From Aridibaculum aurantiacum (lineage in GTDB: Bacteria > Bacteroidota > Bacteroidia > Chitinophagales > Chitinophagaceae), in the NCBI RefSeq assembly GCF_017355875.1, contig NZ_JAFEWC010000003.1:501001-565000 (forward strand): a stretch of DNA of 64,000 nt, given 5' to 3'. Of this stretch, positions 43,826-51,940 are shown piece after piece; position 1 is the first letter of the stretch; every line of letters starts with the position of its first letter. A model generated the notes under the pieces. The model was not told the origin of the DNA and ran no database searches. It worked only from the letters and a program-made list of their open reading frames with translations. A program made the position numbers and the translations under genes.

Positions 43826-44303
43826 GTCATACCGACGGCTGCTTAATAGAATAATCCGCTGTCATGCCGACGGCAGGAGGCACCCCCGTTAAGGTAAACC
43901 TGTTGTGGGTGCAGGGGATGCTTCGTTCCTAAGCATGACAAACTTCTGATGTCATGCCGACGCCAGGAGGCCTCCCCTGCAGTGATAACCTGTTGTTGGT
44001 GCTGGTGCTTCGTTCCTCAGCATGACAAACCAATGCTGTCATGCCGACGCCAAGAGGCATCTCCTTCAGTGGAAACCTGTTGTGGGTGCAGGGGATGCTT
44101 CGTTCCCCAGCATGACAAACCAATGCTGTCATGCCGACGGCAGGAGGCATCCCTTTCCTTGGAAACCTGTTGGGGTGCAGGGGATGCTTCGTTCCTGAGC
44201 ATGCCAAACTACTGCTGTCATGCCGACGACAGGAGGCATCCTCTTCGTTCAAACCTGTTGTTTGTGCTGAGGGTGTTTCGTTCTCAGCATGGCAACCCGC
44301 TGC
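43826..44303. repeat. REP-like palindrome array, five units of 87-90 bases plus a truncated one
   Basis: Units start at 43861, 43951, 44038, 44128 and 44217; a partial copy starts at 43826. Each begins GTCATGCCGAC.GGAGGC and ends GGGGATGCTTCGTTCC..AGCATGAC. GTCATGC pairs with GCATGAC, and the inner GGCATCC with GGGATGC, so every unit folds as one long imperfect hairpin of about 75-80 bases followed by a spacer of 10-13. This is the look of REP/BIME-type elements; the sequence family, with GCATGAC ends and GCTTCGTTCC inside, is one I have seen in several Bacteroidota. No RAYT transposase gene is in the window. Long open frames on both strands across it are by-products. Confidence 0.85.
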
Positions 44304-44543
44304 TTGAAAAGATACCGTACAAGTGAGTGACACAACCGGAGCTGATTAGCAAACAAATGTTCGTTACCAAAATAACCCACCAGCCTTACGACAAGCTGTA
44401 ATTACATTAATCCTTCTGCTCCTCTTGTAATACCTAACAACCGCTTAACAATGTAAACTGCCGCTGCAGCCTTTGTTTTCTTTACTTTCAGCTTTACTGC
44501 ATGCCGAATCCTGCAGTTTTACCTTTTTAAAACAAACACTTCT
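44304..44543. other. 240-base gap between the REP array and the long M16 gene
   Basis: No repeat, open frame or hairpin of note. A weak promoter-like arrangement (TTTG, then TTTACTTTCA) is near 44472-44490, but the -7 part deviates from consensus. Confidence 0.4.
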
Positions 44544-47477
44544 ATGCGATTAAAACAGCTACTAGTTGTAGCCTTTCTCTCTGCCAATTCACTGGCGGTG
44601 ATGGCTCAAAAGTATGAATGGAAGACTGCCACCAGTGGCGGCTACCCGTACAAGTATGTAACCAACGACCCGATGGGTGCTCGTTTTTACACACTCAAAA
44701 ATGGCCTTACTGTTATTCTTTCTCAAAACAAAAAAGAGCCGCGTATCACTACGCATATTGCGGTTCGCACCGGCAGCAATACCGACCCGAAAAATCATAC
44801 TGGCCTTGCTCACTACCTGGAGCACATGTTGTTTAAAGGCACCGACAAGTTTGGTTCTTTAGATTGGGCAAAGGAGAAGCCATTGCTGGATAAGATTGAT
44901 GCACTGTACGAGCAGTACAACAGCACCAAAGACGAAGCTAAGCGCAAAGAGATCTATAAAGAAATAGATAAAGTATCGGGCGAAGCAGCAAAATTTGCCA
45001 TAGCTAATGAATACGATAAGATGATGAAGTCTATCGGTTCGCAGCGTACCAATGCCCATACATGGGTAGAGGAAACGGTGTATGATGAGGACATTCCAGC
45101 TAATGCAACTGAGAAGTTTTTGATGGTGCAAGGAGAGCGTTTCCGCAACCCAATTCTGCGCATTTTTCATACCGAGCTTGAGGCGGTTTACGAAGAAAAG
45201 AACCGTTCGCTGGACAACGATGCATGGAAGATACAGGAGGCATCGCATGAGCTGCTGTTTCCAACACACAATTATGGTCAGCAGACAACTATTGGTACCA
45301 TTGAGCATCTGAAAAATCCTTCTCTCAAAGCTATCCGTGAGTACTACAATAAGTACTATGTGCCAAACAATATGGCTGTAGTAATGGCTGGTGATCTTGA
45401 GTTTGATGAGACGATCAAGCTGGTAGATAAGTACATGGGTTATATGAAGTCTAAGCCGGTAGAAGGCTACAAAGGACCAATTGAGAAGCCCATTGCTGGT
45501 CCTATAGTAAAAGATATTTATGGTCCTAGCGCAGAAACAATGCGTATCTATTTCCGCTCTGGTGCTGAAGGAACAAGAGAGGAAATGCTGCTGGATATCA
45601 TTGGTTCTATTTTATCTAATGGCAAAGCTGGTTTGCTTGATCTTAACCTGAACAAGCAGCAAAAAGTACTGGGTGCGGCCGCTGGTTCTCAGCAGTACAA
45701 AGACTATGGCTTTTTCCAAATGCTGGCTTCACCAAAGCAGGGTCAGTCGTTGGAAGAAGTGAAAGACCTGCTGATGCAGCAGCTGGACATTCTGAAGAAA
45801 GGCAGCTTTGATGAAAGCCTGTTGAAAGCGATCGTTGCTAATTACAAACTAAGTGAACTGCAGGCTTTAGAAAATAACGCTTCACGTGGTTCCAGCCTAA
45901 CCGATGCATTCATCAAAAACCGTGGTAACAAATGGAATGCAGAAGTAGCTGAGCTGGACGAGATGGGTAAGGTTACTAAAAAAGAGATCGTTGATTTCGC
46001 GAACAAATTCTTTGGTAACAACTACATAGTTATCTATAAGAGGAAAGGTGAAGACAAAGAGATTGTAAAGGTTGATAAGCCACCAATCACGCCGGTAGAA
46101 ACAAATGCAGGTAAGCAATCCGATTATGTAAAGAGTTTTGTAGAAAAGCCTTTGCCAAACGTTCAGCCTCTTTTCCTTGATTATGCTAAGGACATACAAA
46201 GAGCTAAACTGGGTAATGCAGATGTTTTGTATGTACCTAATAAAGAGAACAGCCTTTTCCGTTTGACTTACCGTTTCGACCAGGGCAACTGGAACAACAA
46301 ATTATTGGGTATGGCTGCTCAATACATCCAATTTGTTGGAACAGATAAAATGAGTGCAGAAGAGATCAGCAAAGAGTTTTACAACCTTGCTTGTAGCTTC
46401 AATGTATTTGTTCAAAACGAAGAGACCGTTGTTTCTATCAGTGGTCTTCAGGAAAATTTTGATAAAGCAGTGAACCTTTTTGAACACCTGGTACGCAATG
46501 CCAAGCCTGATGCTGCTGCGCTTGAAGGTTTGAAAAATCGTACAGAGAAAGCAAGAGCAAATAACAAGCTGAATAAGCAGGCTATTGCCAATGCACTTAG
46601 AAGTTATGCTACTTATGGAGCTGTCAATCCAACAAACTATGTGCTGAGCGAGCAGGAACTAAAAAACCTGAAAGCAGAAGATCTGACCAACCTGTTGCGC
46701 AACATGATGAACTACCAGCACAAGATCACTTATTATGGTCCTACGGCTTTACCTGCGCTTACTGCACAATTGCAGACTGTGCACAAGTTGCCTGCCAGCT
46801 GGAGCGAAAATCCAAACGCTGTAGCATTCAACCGCCAGCAGCAAACAGAGAACAAGGTATTGTTTGCTGACTACGACCAGGTACAGGCGGAAATTTACTG
46901 GGTTAAAAACCTGGATGCTTACGATCCAAAGCAGGAGGCGCTGGTGAATCTTTTCAACGGTTACTTTGGTGGTGGAATGGGTTCTATTGTTTTCCAAACC
47001 ATTCGTGAATCAAAAGCGCTGGCTTATTCTACTTATGCGTTTGTACAAAACCCAGGTAAGAAAAACGACAATTTTGCTGTGGTAGCCTACGTAGGAAGCC
47101 AGGCAGATAAGCTGCACGAAGCTATTGCTGGTATGAACGAACTGCTGACTGATCTGCCTAAAGCGGAGCAAGGATTTGAGAATGCTAAGAAGTCGTTGAT
47201 GAAGGATATAGAAACAGATCGCATCACAAAAGATGGTATCATCAACAGCTATCTATCAGCAGAAAAAAAGGGTGTTACTCATGATATGCGTAAAGACAAT
47301 TACGTACAATATGCAAACCTTAAAATGGATGATATCAATAAGTATCACCAGTCTTCACTGTCTAAAAAGCCTTACACTTATGCTATTGTAGCTTCAGATA
47401 AAAGGGTAAACCTTGATGAACTAAAGAAATATGGTGAAGTGAAGAAAGTGAGTTTGGAAGAACTTTTCGGTTACTAA
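44544..47477 (+). CDS. M16 family zinc protease, long pitrilysin-like form
   Basis: A 977-residue secreted protein (signal peptide, cut after LAVMAQ, 22). The active half has HYLEH (His90, Glu93, His94) and the distal Glu in HTELEAVYEEKN. A 60-residue helical insertion rich in Lys/Asp/Glu follows the zinc motif (about 105-165: EQYNSTKDEAKRKEIYKEI). The second half (about 540-977) has the M16 fold without a zinc motif, so the protein is a single-chain version of the two-gene system seen at 15.9-18.9 kb. It should degrade peptides in the periplasm. Confidence 0.9.
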   Translation: MRLKQLLVVAFLSANSLAVMAQKYEWKTATSGGYPYKYVTNDPMGARFYTLKNGLTVILSQNKKEPRITTHIAVRTGSNTDPKNHTGLAHYLEHMLFKGTDKFGSLDWAKEKPLLDKIDALYEQYNSTKDEAKRKEIYKEIDKVSGEAAKFAIANEYDKMMKSIGSQRTNAHTWVEETVYDEDIPANATEKFLMVQGERFRNPILRIFHTELEAVYEEKNRSLDNDAWKIQEASHELLFPTHNYGQQTTIGTIEHLKNPSLKAIREYYNKYYVPNNMAVVMAGDLEFDETIKLVDKYMGYMKSKPVEGYKGPIEKPIAGPIVKDIYGPSAETMRIYFRSGAEGTREEMLLDIIGSILSNGKAGLLDLNLNKQQKVLGAAAGSQQYKDYGFFQMLASPKQGQSLEEVKDLLMQQLDILKKGSFDESLLKAIVANYKLSELQALENNASRGSSLTDAFIKNRGNKWNAEVAELDEMGKVTKKEIVDFANKFFGNNYIVIYKRKGEDKEIVKVDKPPITPVETNAGKQSDYVKSFVEKPLPNVQPLFLDYAKDIQRAKLGNADVLYVPNKENSLFRLTYRFDQGNWNNKLLGMAAQYIQFVGTDKMSAEEISKEFYNLACSFNVFVQNEETVVSISGLQENFDKAVNLFEHLVRNAKPDAAALEGLKNRTEKARANNKLNKQAIANALRSYATYGAVNPTNYVLSEQELKNLKAEDLTNLLRNMMNYQHKITYYGPTALPALTAQLQTVHKLPASWSENPNAVAFNRQQQTENKVLFADYDQVQAEIYWVKNLDAYDPKQEALVNLFNGYFGGGMGSIVFQTIRESKALAYSTYAFVQNPGKKNDNFAVVAYVGSQADKLHEAIAGMNELLTDLPKAEQGFENAKKSLMKDIETDRITKDGIINSYLSAEKKGVTHDMRKDNYVQYANLKMDDINKYHQSSLSKKPYTYAIVASDKRVNLDELKKYGEVKKVSLEELFGY

Positions 47478-47501
47478 TCTTAACGTTCTTGATAAAATAT
47501 G

Positions 47502-47526
47502 CCCCGGCCCTGGCCGGGGTTTTTTG
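47502..47526 (+). terminator. terminator after the long M16 gene
   Basis: CCCCGGCC and GGCCGGGG form a GC-only stem around a very short loop, followed by about six T. Confidence 0.88.
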
Positions 47527-47639
47527 TTTAAAAAAAGGTTCTGTAGCAGCAGCCGGATGTTTGACTTTAGAAACAGCAAACCAAATAGAAGGAATTAAAC
47601 GTGAGTACGAAAAAGAGGAAAGGGTGTTTCCGGAAGAGT

Positions 47640-47775
47640 CGTCATTAGTTGCTGGTTGGAAGTTGGAGGTTGACAAGTGCGAAGCTTGGAAATGGATACC
47701 TCTAACCTCAAACCTTAAACCTCAAACCTCACGCCTCATACCCCAAACCTCACGCCTCATACCTCATCCCTCATG
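47640..47775. repeat. simple-sequence tract before the enoyl-CoA hydratase end
   Basis: A short C-poor part (GGTTGGAAGTTGGAGGTTG) is followed by a G-poor part built of AACCTCA, AAACCTTA and CACGCCTCAT units. It contains both orientations of the family, so it could fold back on itself. Confidence 0.7.
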
Positions 47776-47782
47776 CCTCCAC

Positions 47783-48562
47783 TCACTTCCCAATAAAATT
47801 CGCTTTCCGCTTCTCTAAAAACGCTGCTGTTCCTTCTTTTACGTCTTCGGTTGCGAAACAGTTTCCAAAGCCGCTCATTTCTACATCATAACCGTTTACG
47901 CTTTCTTTATAAACTGCATTGGCAGCTTCTATGCATTTCGCTACAGCTAACGGAGCTTTGGTATTTACAACAGCAAGTATAGAAGTTGCTTTAGCTAGGA
48001 GTTCCGCCTGCGGTACCACTGCGTTAACCAATCCATATTGCAGAGCAGTATTAGCATCTATGATATTTCCTGAGATCAATAACTCAATAGCTCCTCCTTT
48101 TCCGATCAATTGTACCAGTCGTTGAGTGCCGCCATAACCTGGTATCAATCCAAGATTTACTTCCGGCTGGCCAAATTTGGCATTCTCACTTGCTATTCTA
48201 AAATGACAAGCCATTGCAAGTTCGCAGCCGCCACCCAAAGCAAAACCATTAACCGCAGCTACTACCGGCTTAGGGCAATTCTCGATTTTGAAGAATATAT
48301 CAAGACCGCGCTTTGCCAGGTTCTTTCCTTCGTCTACACTTAAGCCTACAAACTCACTGATGTCAGCACCAGCTACAAAACCCTTTTCTCCGGCGCCCGT
48401 TATAATTACACTGCGGATATCATCGTTCTTATAAACCTCATCCATTACCTCATCCAGGTCATTCATTACCTGTTTGCTTAGTGCGTTCAGTTTATCTGGT
48501 CGGTTAATGGTAATTGTAAATATGTTATTCTCAAGCTTGGTTAGAAGTGTTTGATATGGCAT
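47783..48562 (-). CDS. enoyl-CoA hydratase/isomerase family protein
   Basis: A 259-residue crotonase-fold enzyme. The oxyanion-hole segment AGADISEFVGL and the ALGGGCELAMACHFRIAS block are clear, and the two catalytic Glu positions are present (GGGCELA and FGQPEVNLGLIPGYGGTQRL). It is a short-chain enoyl-CoA hydratase of beta-oxidation or of butyrate-type pathways. No other fatty-acid genes are adjacent; the B12-dependent gene downstream belongs to propionyl-CoA metabolism in general, but a direct link is not shown. Confidence 0.9.
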   Translation of the reverse strand: MPYQTLLTKLENNIFTITINRPDKLNALSKQVMNDLDEVMDEVYKNDDIRSVIITGAGEKGFVAGADISEFVGLSVDEGKNLAKRGLDIFFKIENCPKPVVAAVNGFALGGGCELAMACHFRIASENAKFGQPEVNLGLIPGYGGTQRLVQLIGKGGAIELLISGNIIDANTALQYGLVNAVVPQAELLAKATSILAVVNTKAPLAVAKCIEAANAVYKESVNGYDVEMSGFGNCFATEDVKEGTAAFLEKRKANFIGK

Positions 48563-48589
48563 ACTTGGTTATTTTATGATTTTGAGATT

Positions 48590-48780
48590 TCGGGATGTTG
48601 ATATTTTGATATTAGGTTATGTCTGATGTTTGATTTCTGATTGTTGATGGTGGTTGGTTATGAACTTCATGGTTTATGATTTCAGGTTTCTGTCTCAATA
48701 GTAACCGCTGATTAGAAGTTCCGAAACTTTGAACCTTAAACCTCAAACGTTAAACCTCAAACGTTAAACCTGAAACCTCC
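48590..48780. repeat. simple-sequence tract with both orientations
   Basis: The left part is C-poor (TTTGATTTCTGATTG, GATATTTTGATATTAGG) and the right part is G-poor with the heptamer-like AAACCTCAAACGTT repeated. The gap of 280 bases contains no gene I can support. Confidence 0.7.
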
Positions 48781-48842
48781 TCCTCCTTCCCCTGCAAGAT
48801 AGCAATGGCCACTTTTATTTCTTTGTTTTCTATCTTCCTGTT

Positions 48843-49442
48843 ATGAATATTATAGACATCATCATCTATATAGGGATTTTTGTATTTGCGGTTACCGGGG
48901 CGCTAAAAGCACGCACCAACCAGATGGATATATTTGGTGCAGGTGTACTTGCTTTTGCCACTGCTTATGGTGGCGGCACCTTACGCGACCTGCTTATCGG
49001 CATTCGTATCAACTGGATGAATGATTATATAGCGCTTTCATTGGTAGTGGCTGCTGTTCTCATTGTATCGCTTCTTAAGAAAAACACGGGTCGTTTCACG
49101 GCCACTTTGTTTTATACTGATGCTATTGGCTTGGGCATGTTTACCATTGGTGGAATTGAGCGCAGTTTAGACAATGGTATCAATGAAGTGTATGCAGTTA
49201 TCATGGGTGTTATGTCTGCTACTTTTGGCGGCTTATTGGGCGACATTCTCAGCAACCGTGTACCTGCCTTGCTTACACGTGGCGAACTATATGCTACAGC
49301 TTGTGCAATAGGCGGAACTGCATACCTGCTCATGCGAAATGCTGGTCTTCATGAATCAATGTCTTTAGTTATTACCGTTATCATAGTAGTTGGCCTGCGG
49401 GTGATCAGTAAAACAAAACAGGTAACACTGCCAAAGATTTAG
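48843..49442 (+). CDS. trimeric intracellular cation channel (UPF0126/TRIC) family protein
   Basis: A 199-residue membrane protein with six to seven hydrophobic segments and the family motifs FAVTGALKA, FATAYGGGTLRDLL (about 40-53), TFGGLLGDIL and GGTAYLL. Prokaryotic relatives form trimeric K+-permeable channels; some are linked to glycine. The exact role here is open. A close -7 element is not obvious. Confidence 0.85.
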   Translation: MNIIDIIIYIGIFVFAVTGALKARTNQMDIFGAGVLAFATAYGGGTLRDLLIGIRINWMNDYIALSLVVAAVLIVSLLKKNTGRFTATLFYTDAIGLGMFTIGGIERSLDNGINEVYAVIMGVMSATFGGLLGDILSNRVPALLTRGELYATACAIGGTAYLLMRNAGLHESMSLVITVIIVVGLRVISKTKQVTLPKI

Positions 49443-49571
49443 TTTTATTGATCTCCAGTTAGCAGTCATTCATCGTTCCATATTAGTGATTGGTGCTATT
49501 TCATTTTTCAACGGCTGTTTTAGGGGGCAACTTTGTTTCATCAAAACAAAAAATCACCAAAACATCCAGTT

Positions 49572-49748
49572 ATGACACACAGAATTTCATTATCAACAGT
49601 AACCTTATTAGCTATTGCCGCTTCTAAAGCAAAGCAGAGATCACAGCAAAATCAAGAGGTAGAGATGGACAATGCATTCAGCCATTGTTCGGTAAATGAG
49701 GCAGGCGAACTGGTAGAGATGGAGGAAGCAGATTGCTGCTGTTGCTAA
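49572..49748 (+). CDS. small peptide ending in four cysteines, unknown function
   Basis: A 58-residue frame (start MTHRISLSTVTLLAI). The N-terminal 20 residues are moderately hydrophobic and could serve as leader or signal; the middle is polar and acidic, and the end reads EEADCCCC, with one further Cys at 39. A near -7 element (CAACTTTG) lies 35 bases upstream. It could be a metal-binding or thiol-linked peptide, or a modified peptide precursor. There is no modification enzyme next to it. Confidence 0.5.
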   Translation: MTHRISLSTVTLLAIAASKAKQRSQQNQEVEMDNAFSHCSVNEAGELVEMEEADCCCC

Positions 49749-49789
49749 ACTTCGAAGGCAGCATCCTGTAGGTAGGATGCTGCCGTGTA

Positions 49790-50215
49790 TCAGAACGGCC
49801 GGTTGGTATTTGCCCATTCCTGTATATAGGATGCGATGTCGCTGGTGGGGGTGCCGGGTGCAAATAATTTTCCTACACCCATCTCATTCAGTGCCTGCAT
49901 ATCATCTTCTGGTATGATGCCTCCGCCGGTAAGCAATACATCATCCATCTGCTTTTCCTTCATCAGTTGTATTACTTTGGGAAATACCGTCATGTGAGCG
50001 CCGCTCAAAATGCTGATGCCTATTGCGTCCACATCTTCCTGCAGTGCGGCATTCACCACCATTTCAGGCGTTTGGCGCAGGCCAGTATAAATTACTTCCA
50101 TACCTGCATCGCGAAGTGCTGTTGCTATCACTTTAGCTCCGCGGTCATGCCCATCAAGTCCTACTTTGGCAACCAGTACACGTAACGGTCTTGTACGCTT
50201 ATCGTTCATCAGCAT
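49790..50215 (-). CDS. cobalamin-binding domain protein (methylmalonyl-CoA mutase B12 subunit)
   Basis: A 141-residue, stand-alone B12-binding domain. It has the motif [13 protein letters not shown] (DxHxxG: His is the lower cobalt ligand), then GISILSGAH and [11 protein letters not shown]. The length is that of the C-terminal domain of MutB-type enzymes only, so a separate catalytic subunit should exist elsewhere in the genome. It acts in conversion of succinyl-CoA and methylmalonyl-CoA. Confidence 0.88.
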   Translation of the reverse strand: MLMNDKRTRPLRVLVAKVGLDGHDRGAKVIATALRDAGMEVIYTGLRQTPEMVVNAALQEDVDAIGISILSGAHMTVFPKVIQLMKEKQMDDVLLTGGGIIPEDDMQALNEMGVGKLFAPGTPTSDIASYIQEWANTNRPF

Positions 50216-50307
50216 CGTTATTTAGAGTGGTCAAAAGTACATCTTGTTTCCTTACCTGCTGTACATGAAGCAGTTGCTGTATCTTTAGAAACAACATACC
50301 TACACTT

Positions 50308-50643
50308 ATGAGTACAGCAATAGCACCAAAAAAGACGTATGAACTCTTTGCCATTCTTTGCCTGCTTCCTGCGCTTTACATTCAGCTGCGGTGGATGATG
50401 GTGTTTTATAGTTCCGGCAATCTATCGCCTGCTGCACGCACCTCTACTTTCCTTGATCAATTTCCTGGTTTTTTGGCCAATGCGCGGTTACTAGCTTTCG
50501 TCTGCCTTGCCTTTTCAATAGCAGCTATAGCTTTTGCGCAGCGTAGCTTCAACCAACCTAAAACTTTCTGGAGGGTAAGCAGCTTCATTGTTGTTTTCAT
50601 TGCTGCCATCATTGCTTTTCTTTCCATTTTCCAGATGCTGTAG
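50308..50643 (+). CDS. small membrane protein of unknown function
   Basis: A 111-residue protein with three hydrophobic segments (about 12-32, 58-76 and 88-110), no signal peptide and no motif I recognise. Its reading frame is clean and starts with ATG. A simple-sequence tract follows directly. Confidence 0.55.
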   Translation: MSTAIAPKKTYELFAILCLLPALYIQLRWMMVFYSSGNLSPAARTSTFLDQFPGFLANARLLAFVCLAFSIAAIAFAQRSFNQPKTFWRVSSFIVVFIAAIIAFLSIFQML

Positions 50644-50775
50644 AGGCATAAGTTTAAGGTACGAAGTGCGAAGTACGAAATAGAACATGCTAAATGTTTT
50701 AATGTTGTTCCTGACTATGAGGTTGAAGTTTTATAGTTAGTGTCTTTTTCTACTTCCTAACGCCTCTTGTCTAAT
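50644..50775. repeat. degenerate simple sequence before the AraC gene
   Basis: Units like AGTGCGAAGTACGAA and AAGGTACGA near its left end, and CTAACGCCTC / CTAATGCCTC at the right. It is the most degenerate of the family; the last unit resembles the end of the tract at 47640-47775. Confidence 0.5.
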
Positions 50776-50863
50776 GCCTCCCTTCTCCTTCTCTTGCCAT
50801 AAAAATGTCAAATCATTTTTTACTTGCCTGCAAATCCATGTTTGTACATTAATTTTGCCGCAC

Positions 50864-51793
50864 ATGTTCAAACCACTAGATATTTTACGGATGGCTAACC
50901 AGCCAGCGCAGGAAGTGCCTCTTGATCTTCTCTTTGAGAAAGAGCAGGATCTGCCTGGTTCCGTTCAGTATTCTATTCGCAGGTTTTTCCCTAACGGCAA
51001 GTTCTCTAGTGACGACATGGGCATGATGGTTTACCATTACCACGGCAACAATTCCAGCAAAAATTACCTGGAGCTCAGGTTTTGTACAAGTGGAAACCGC
51101 TACTGCCAGGAAAAGAGCTGCAGTAGTTGCCATGAGTTTCCAACTACAAATTGTAGTGGTAAAATTCAAACGCTTGATGTTTACAGCTTTCACTTTACCG
51201 GTTCTTTTCTCAACCAGTTTACACACAATGTAAAAGTGAGCAACAGGAAAGATGAAGTGCTTGCTTTCAAACACCCGTCTTCTTTTACCAAGGTTTTCCC
51301 GCTGTGCAATCGTAAACGCAATGTATTAGATGGTTTCCTTAACCATACCTATACCGGCAGCCTTGAGAATATTTTCATCAATGCCAAGATACACGAGGTG
51401 CTGCTTTACAGCCTGGAGTGCTTGGTAGATGAGAAGGAGGAAGGATTTGCCTGTAAGTTTTTGGCAGATGAGGCTGGTAGAGAAAAGATCTACCTCGCCA
51501 GGGAAATACTTCTTCAGCATATTGGTGATCCCATCACTATAAAAGAGCTTAGCCGGAAGGTGGCAATCAATGAGTGTTACCTGAAAAAAGGTTTCAAAGA
51601 GATCTACGGCACCACCATTTTCGACTTTTACCAGCAGCAGCGCATGGAACATGCTAAATACCTGCTGTATGAAAAAGGCCTAAGCGTAACAGATGTTTCT
51701 GCGCTATTAGGCTATTCCTCTATCTCTCATTTTTCTACTGCGTTCAAAAAGCATACAGGCCTTAAGCCTTGCGACCTGTTGCTCCGTTCTTGA
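50864..51793 (+). CDS. AraC-family transcription regulator with an N-terminal cysteine cluster
   Basis: A 309-residue regulator. The C-terminal part (about 205-309) is the two-helix-turn-helix AraC domain: ITIKELSRKVAINECYLKKG, IFDFYQQQRMEHAKYLL, and LLGYSSISHFSTAFKKHTG. The N-terminal half is not a cupin I recognise but has five cysteines close together (Cys74, 81, 86, 89, 97: FCTSGNRYCQEKSCSSC..NC), suited to metal or redox sensing. The start used is the Met of MFKPLDILRM, after an upstream stretch with low conservation. It is transcribed towards amt; whether it controls it is unknown. Confidence 0.82.
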   Translation: MFKPLDILRMANQPAQEVPLDLLFEKEQDLPGSVQYSIRRFFPNGKFSSDDMGMMVYHYHGNNSSKNYLELRFCTSGNRYCQEKSCSSCHEFPTTNCSGKIQTLDVYSFHFTGSFLNQFTHNVKVSNRKDEVLAFKHPSSFTKVFPLCNRKRNVLDGFLNHTYTGSLENIFINAKIHEVLLYSLECLVDEKEEGFACKFLADEAGREKIYLAREILLQHIGDPITIKELSRKVAINECYLKKGFKEIYGTTIFDFYQQQRMEHAKYLLYEKGLSVTDVSALLGYSSISHFSTAFKKHTGLKPCDLLLRS

Positions 51794-51821
51794 TTGATTT
51801 TCCCAGCTTATAACAACTATT

Positions 51822-51846
51822 CAAAAGGCTTTTTGCGCCCTTTTCT
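51822..51846 (+). terminator. weak terminator after the AraC gene
   Basis: AAAAGG pairs with CCTTTT around a ten-base loop, then CTT. Short stem and short T tract, so moderate support only. Confidence 0.4.
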
Positions 51847-51940
51847 TTACATGGTAAATAAAAATATTTAATTATTTCCTCTTCAGCAGCAGCTAAAACA
51901 GCCTAAATTGCTTCAAATAATAAACATTTAAAATTTTAAT

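Noticed and set aside
43861-44303. CRISPR array
   Set aside because: The period is about 90 with palindromic conserved units and only 10-13 bases between them; there are no unique spacers of 25-40 bases and no cas genes.
43929-44333. Long open frames on both strands across the dnaJ-downstream repeats
   Set aside because: They translate the REP-like units into repeats (for example SCRRQEASP and RRHDS) in whichever frame is read; the unit lengths of 87-90 are not all multiples of three and no start signal or protein family is present.
47383-47818. Frames on both strands after the long M16 gene
   Set aside because: They cross the terminator hairpin, the simple-sequence tract and the end of the enoyl-CoA hydratase gene; their C-termini are translations of repeats.
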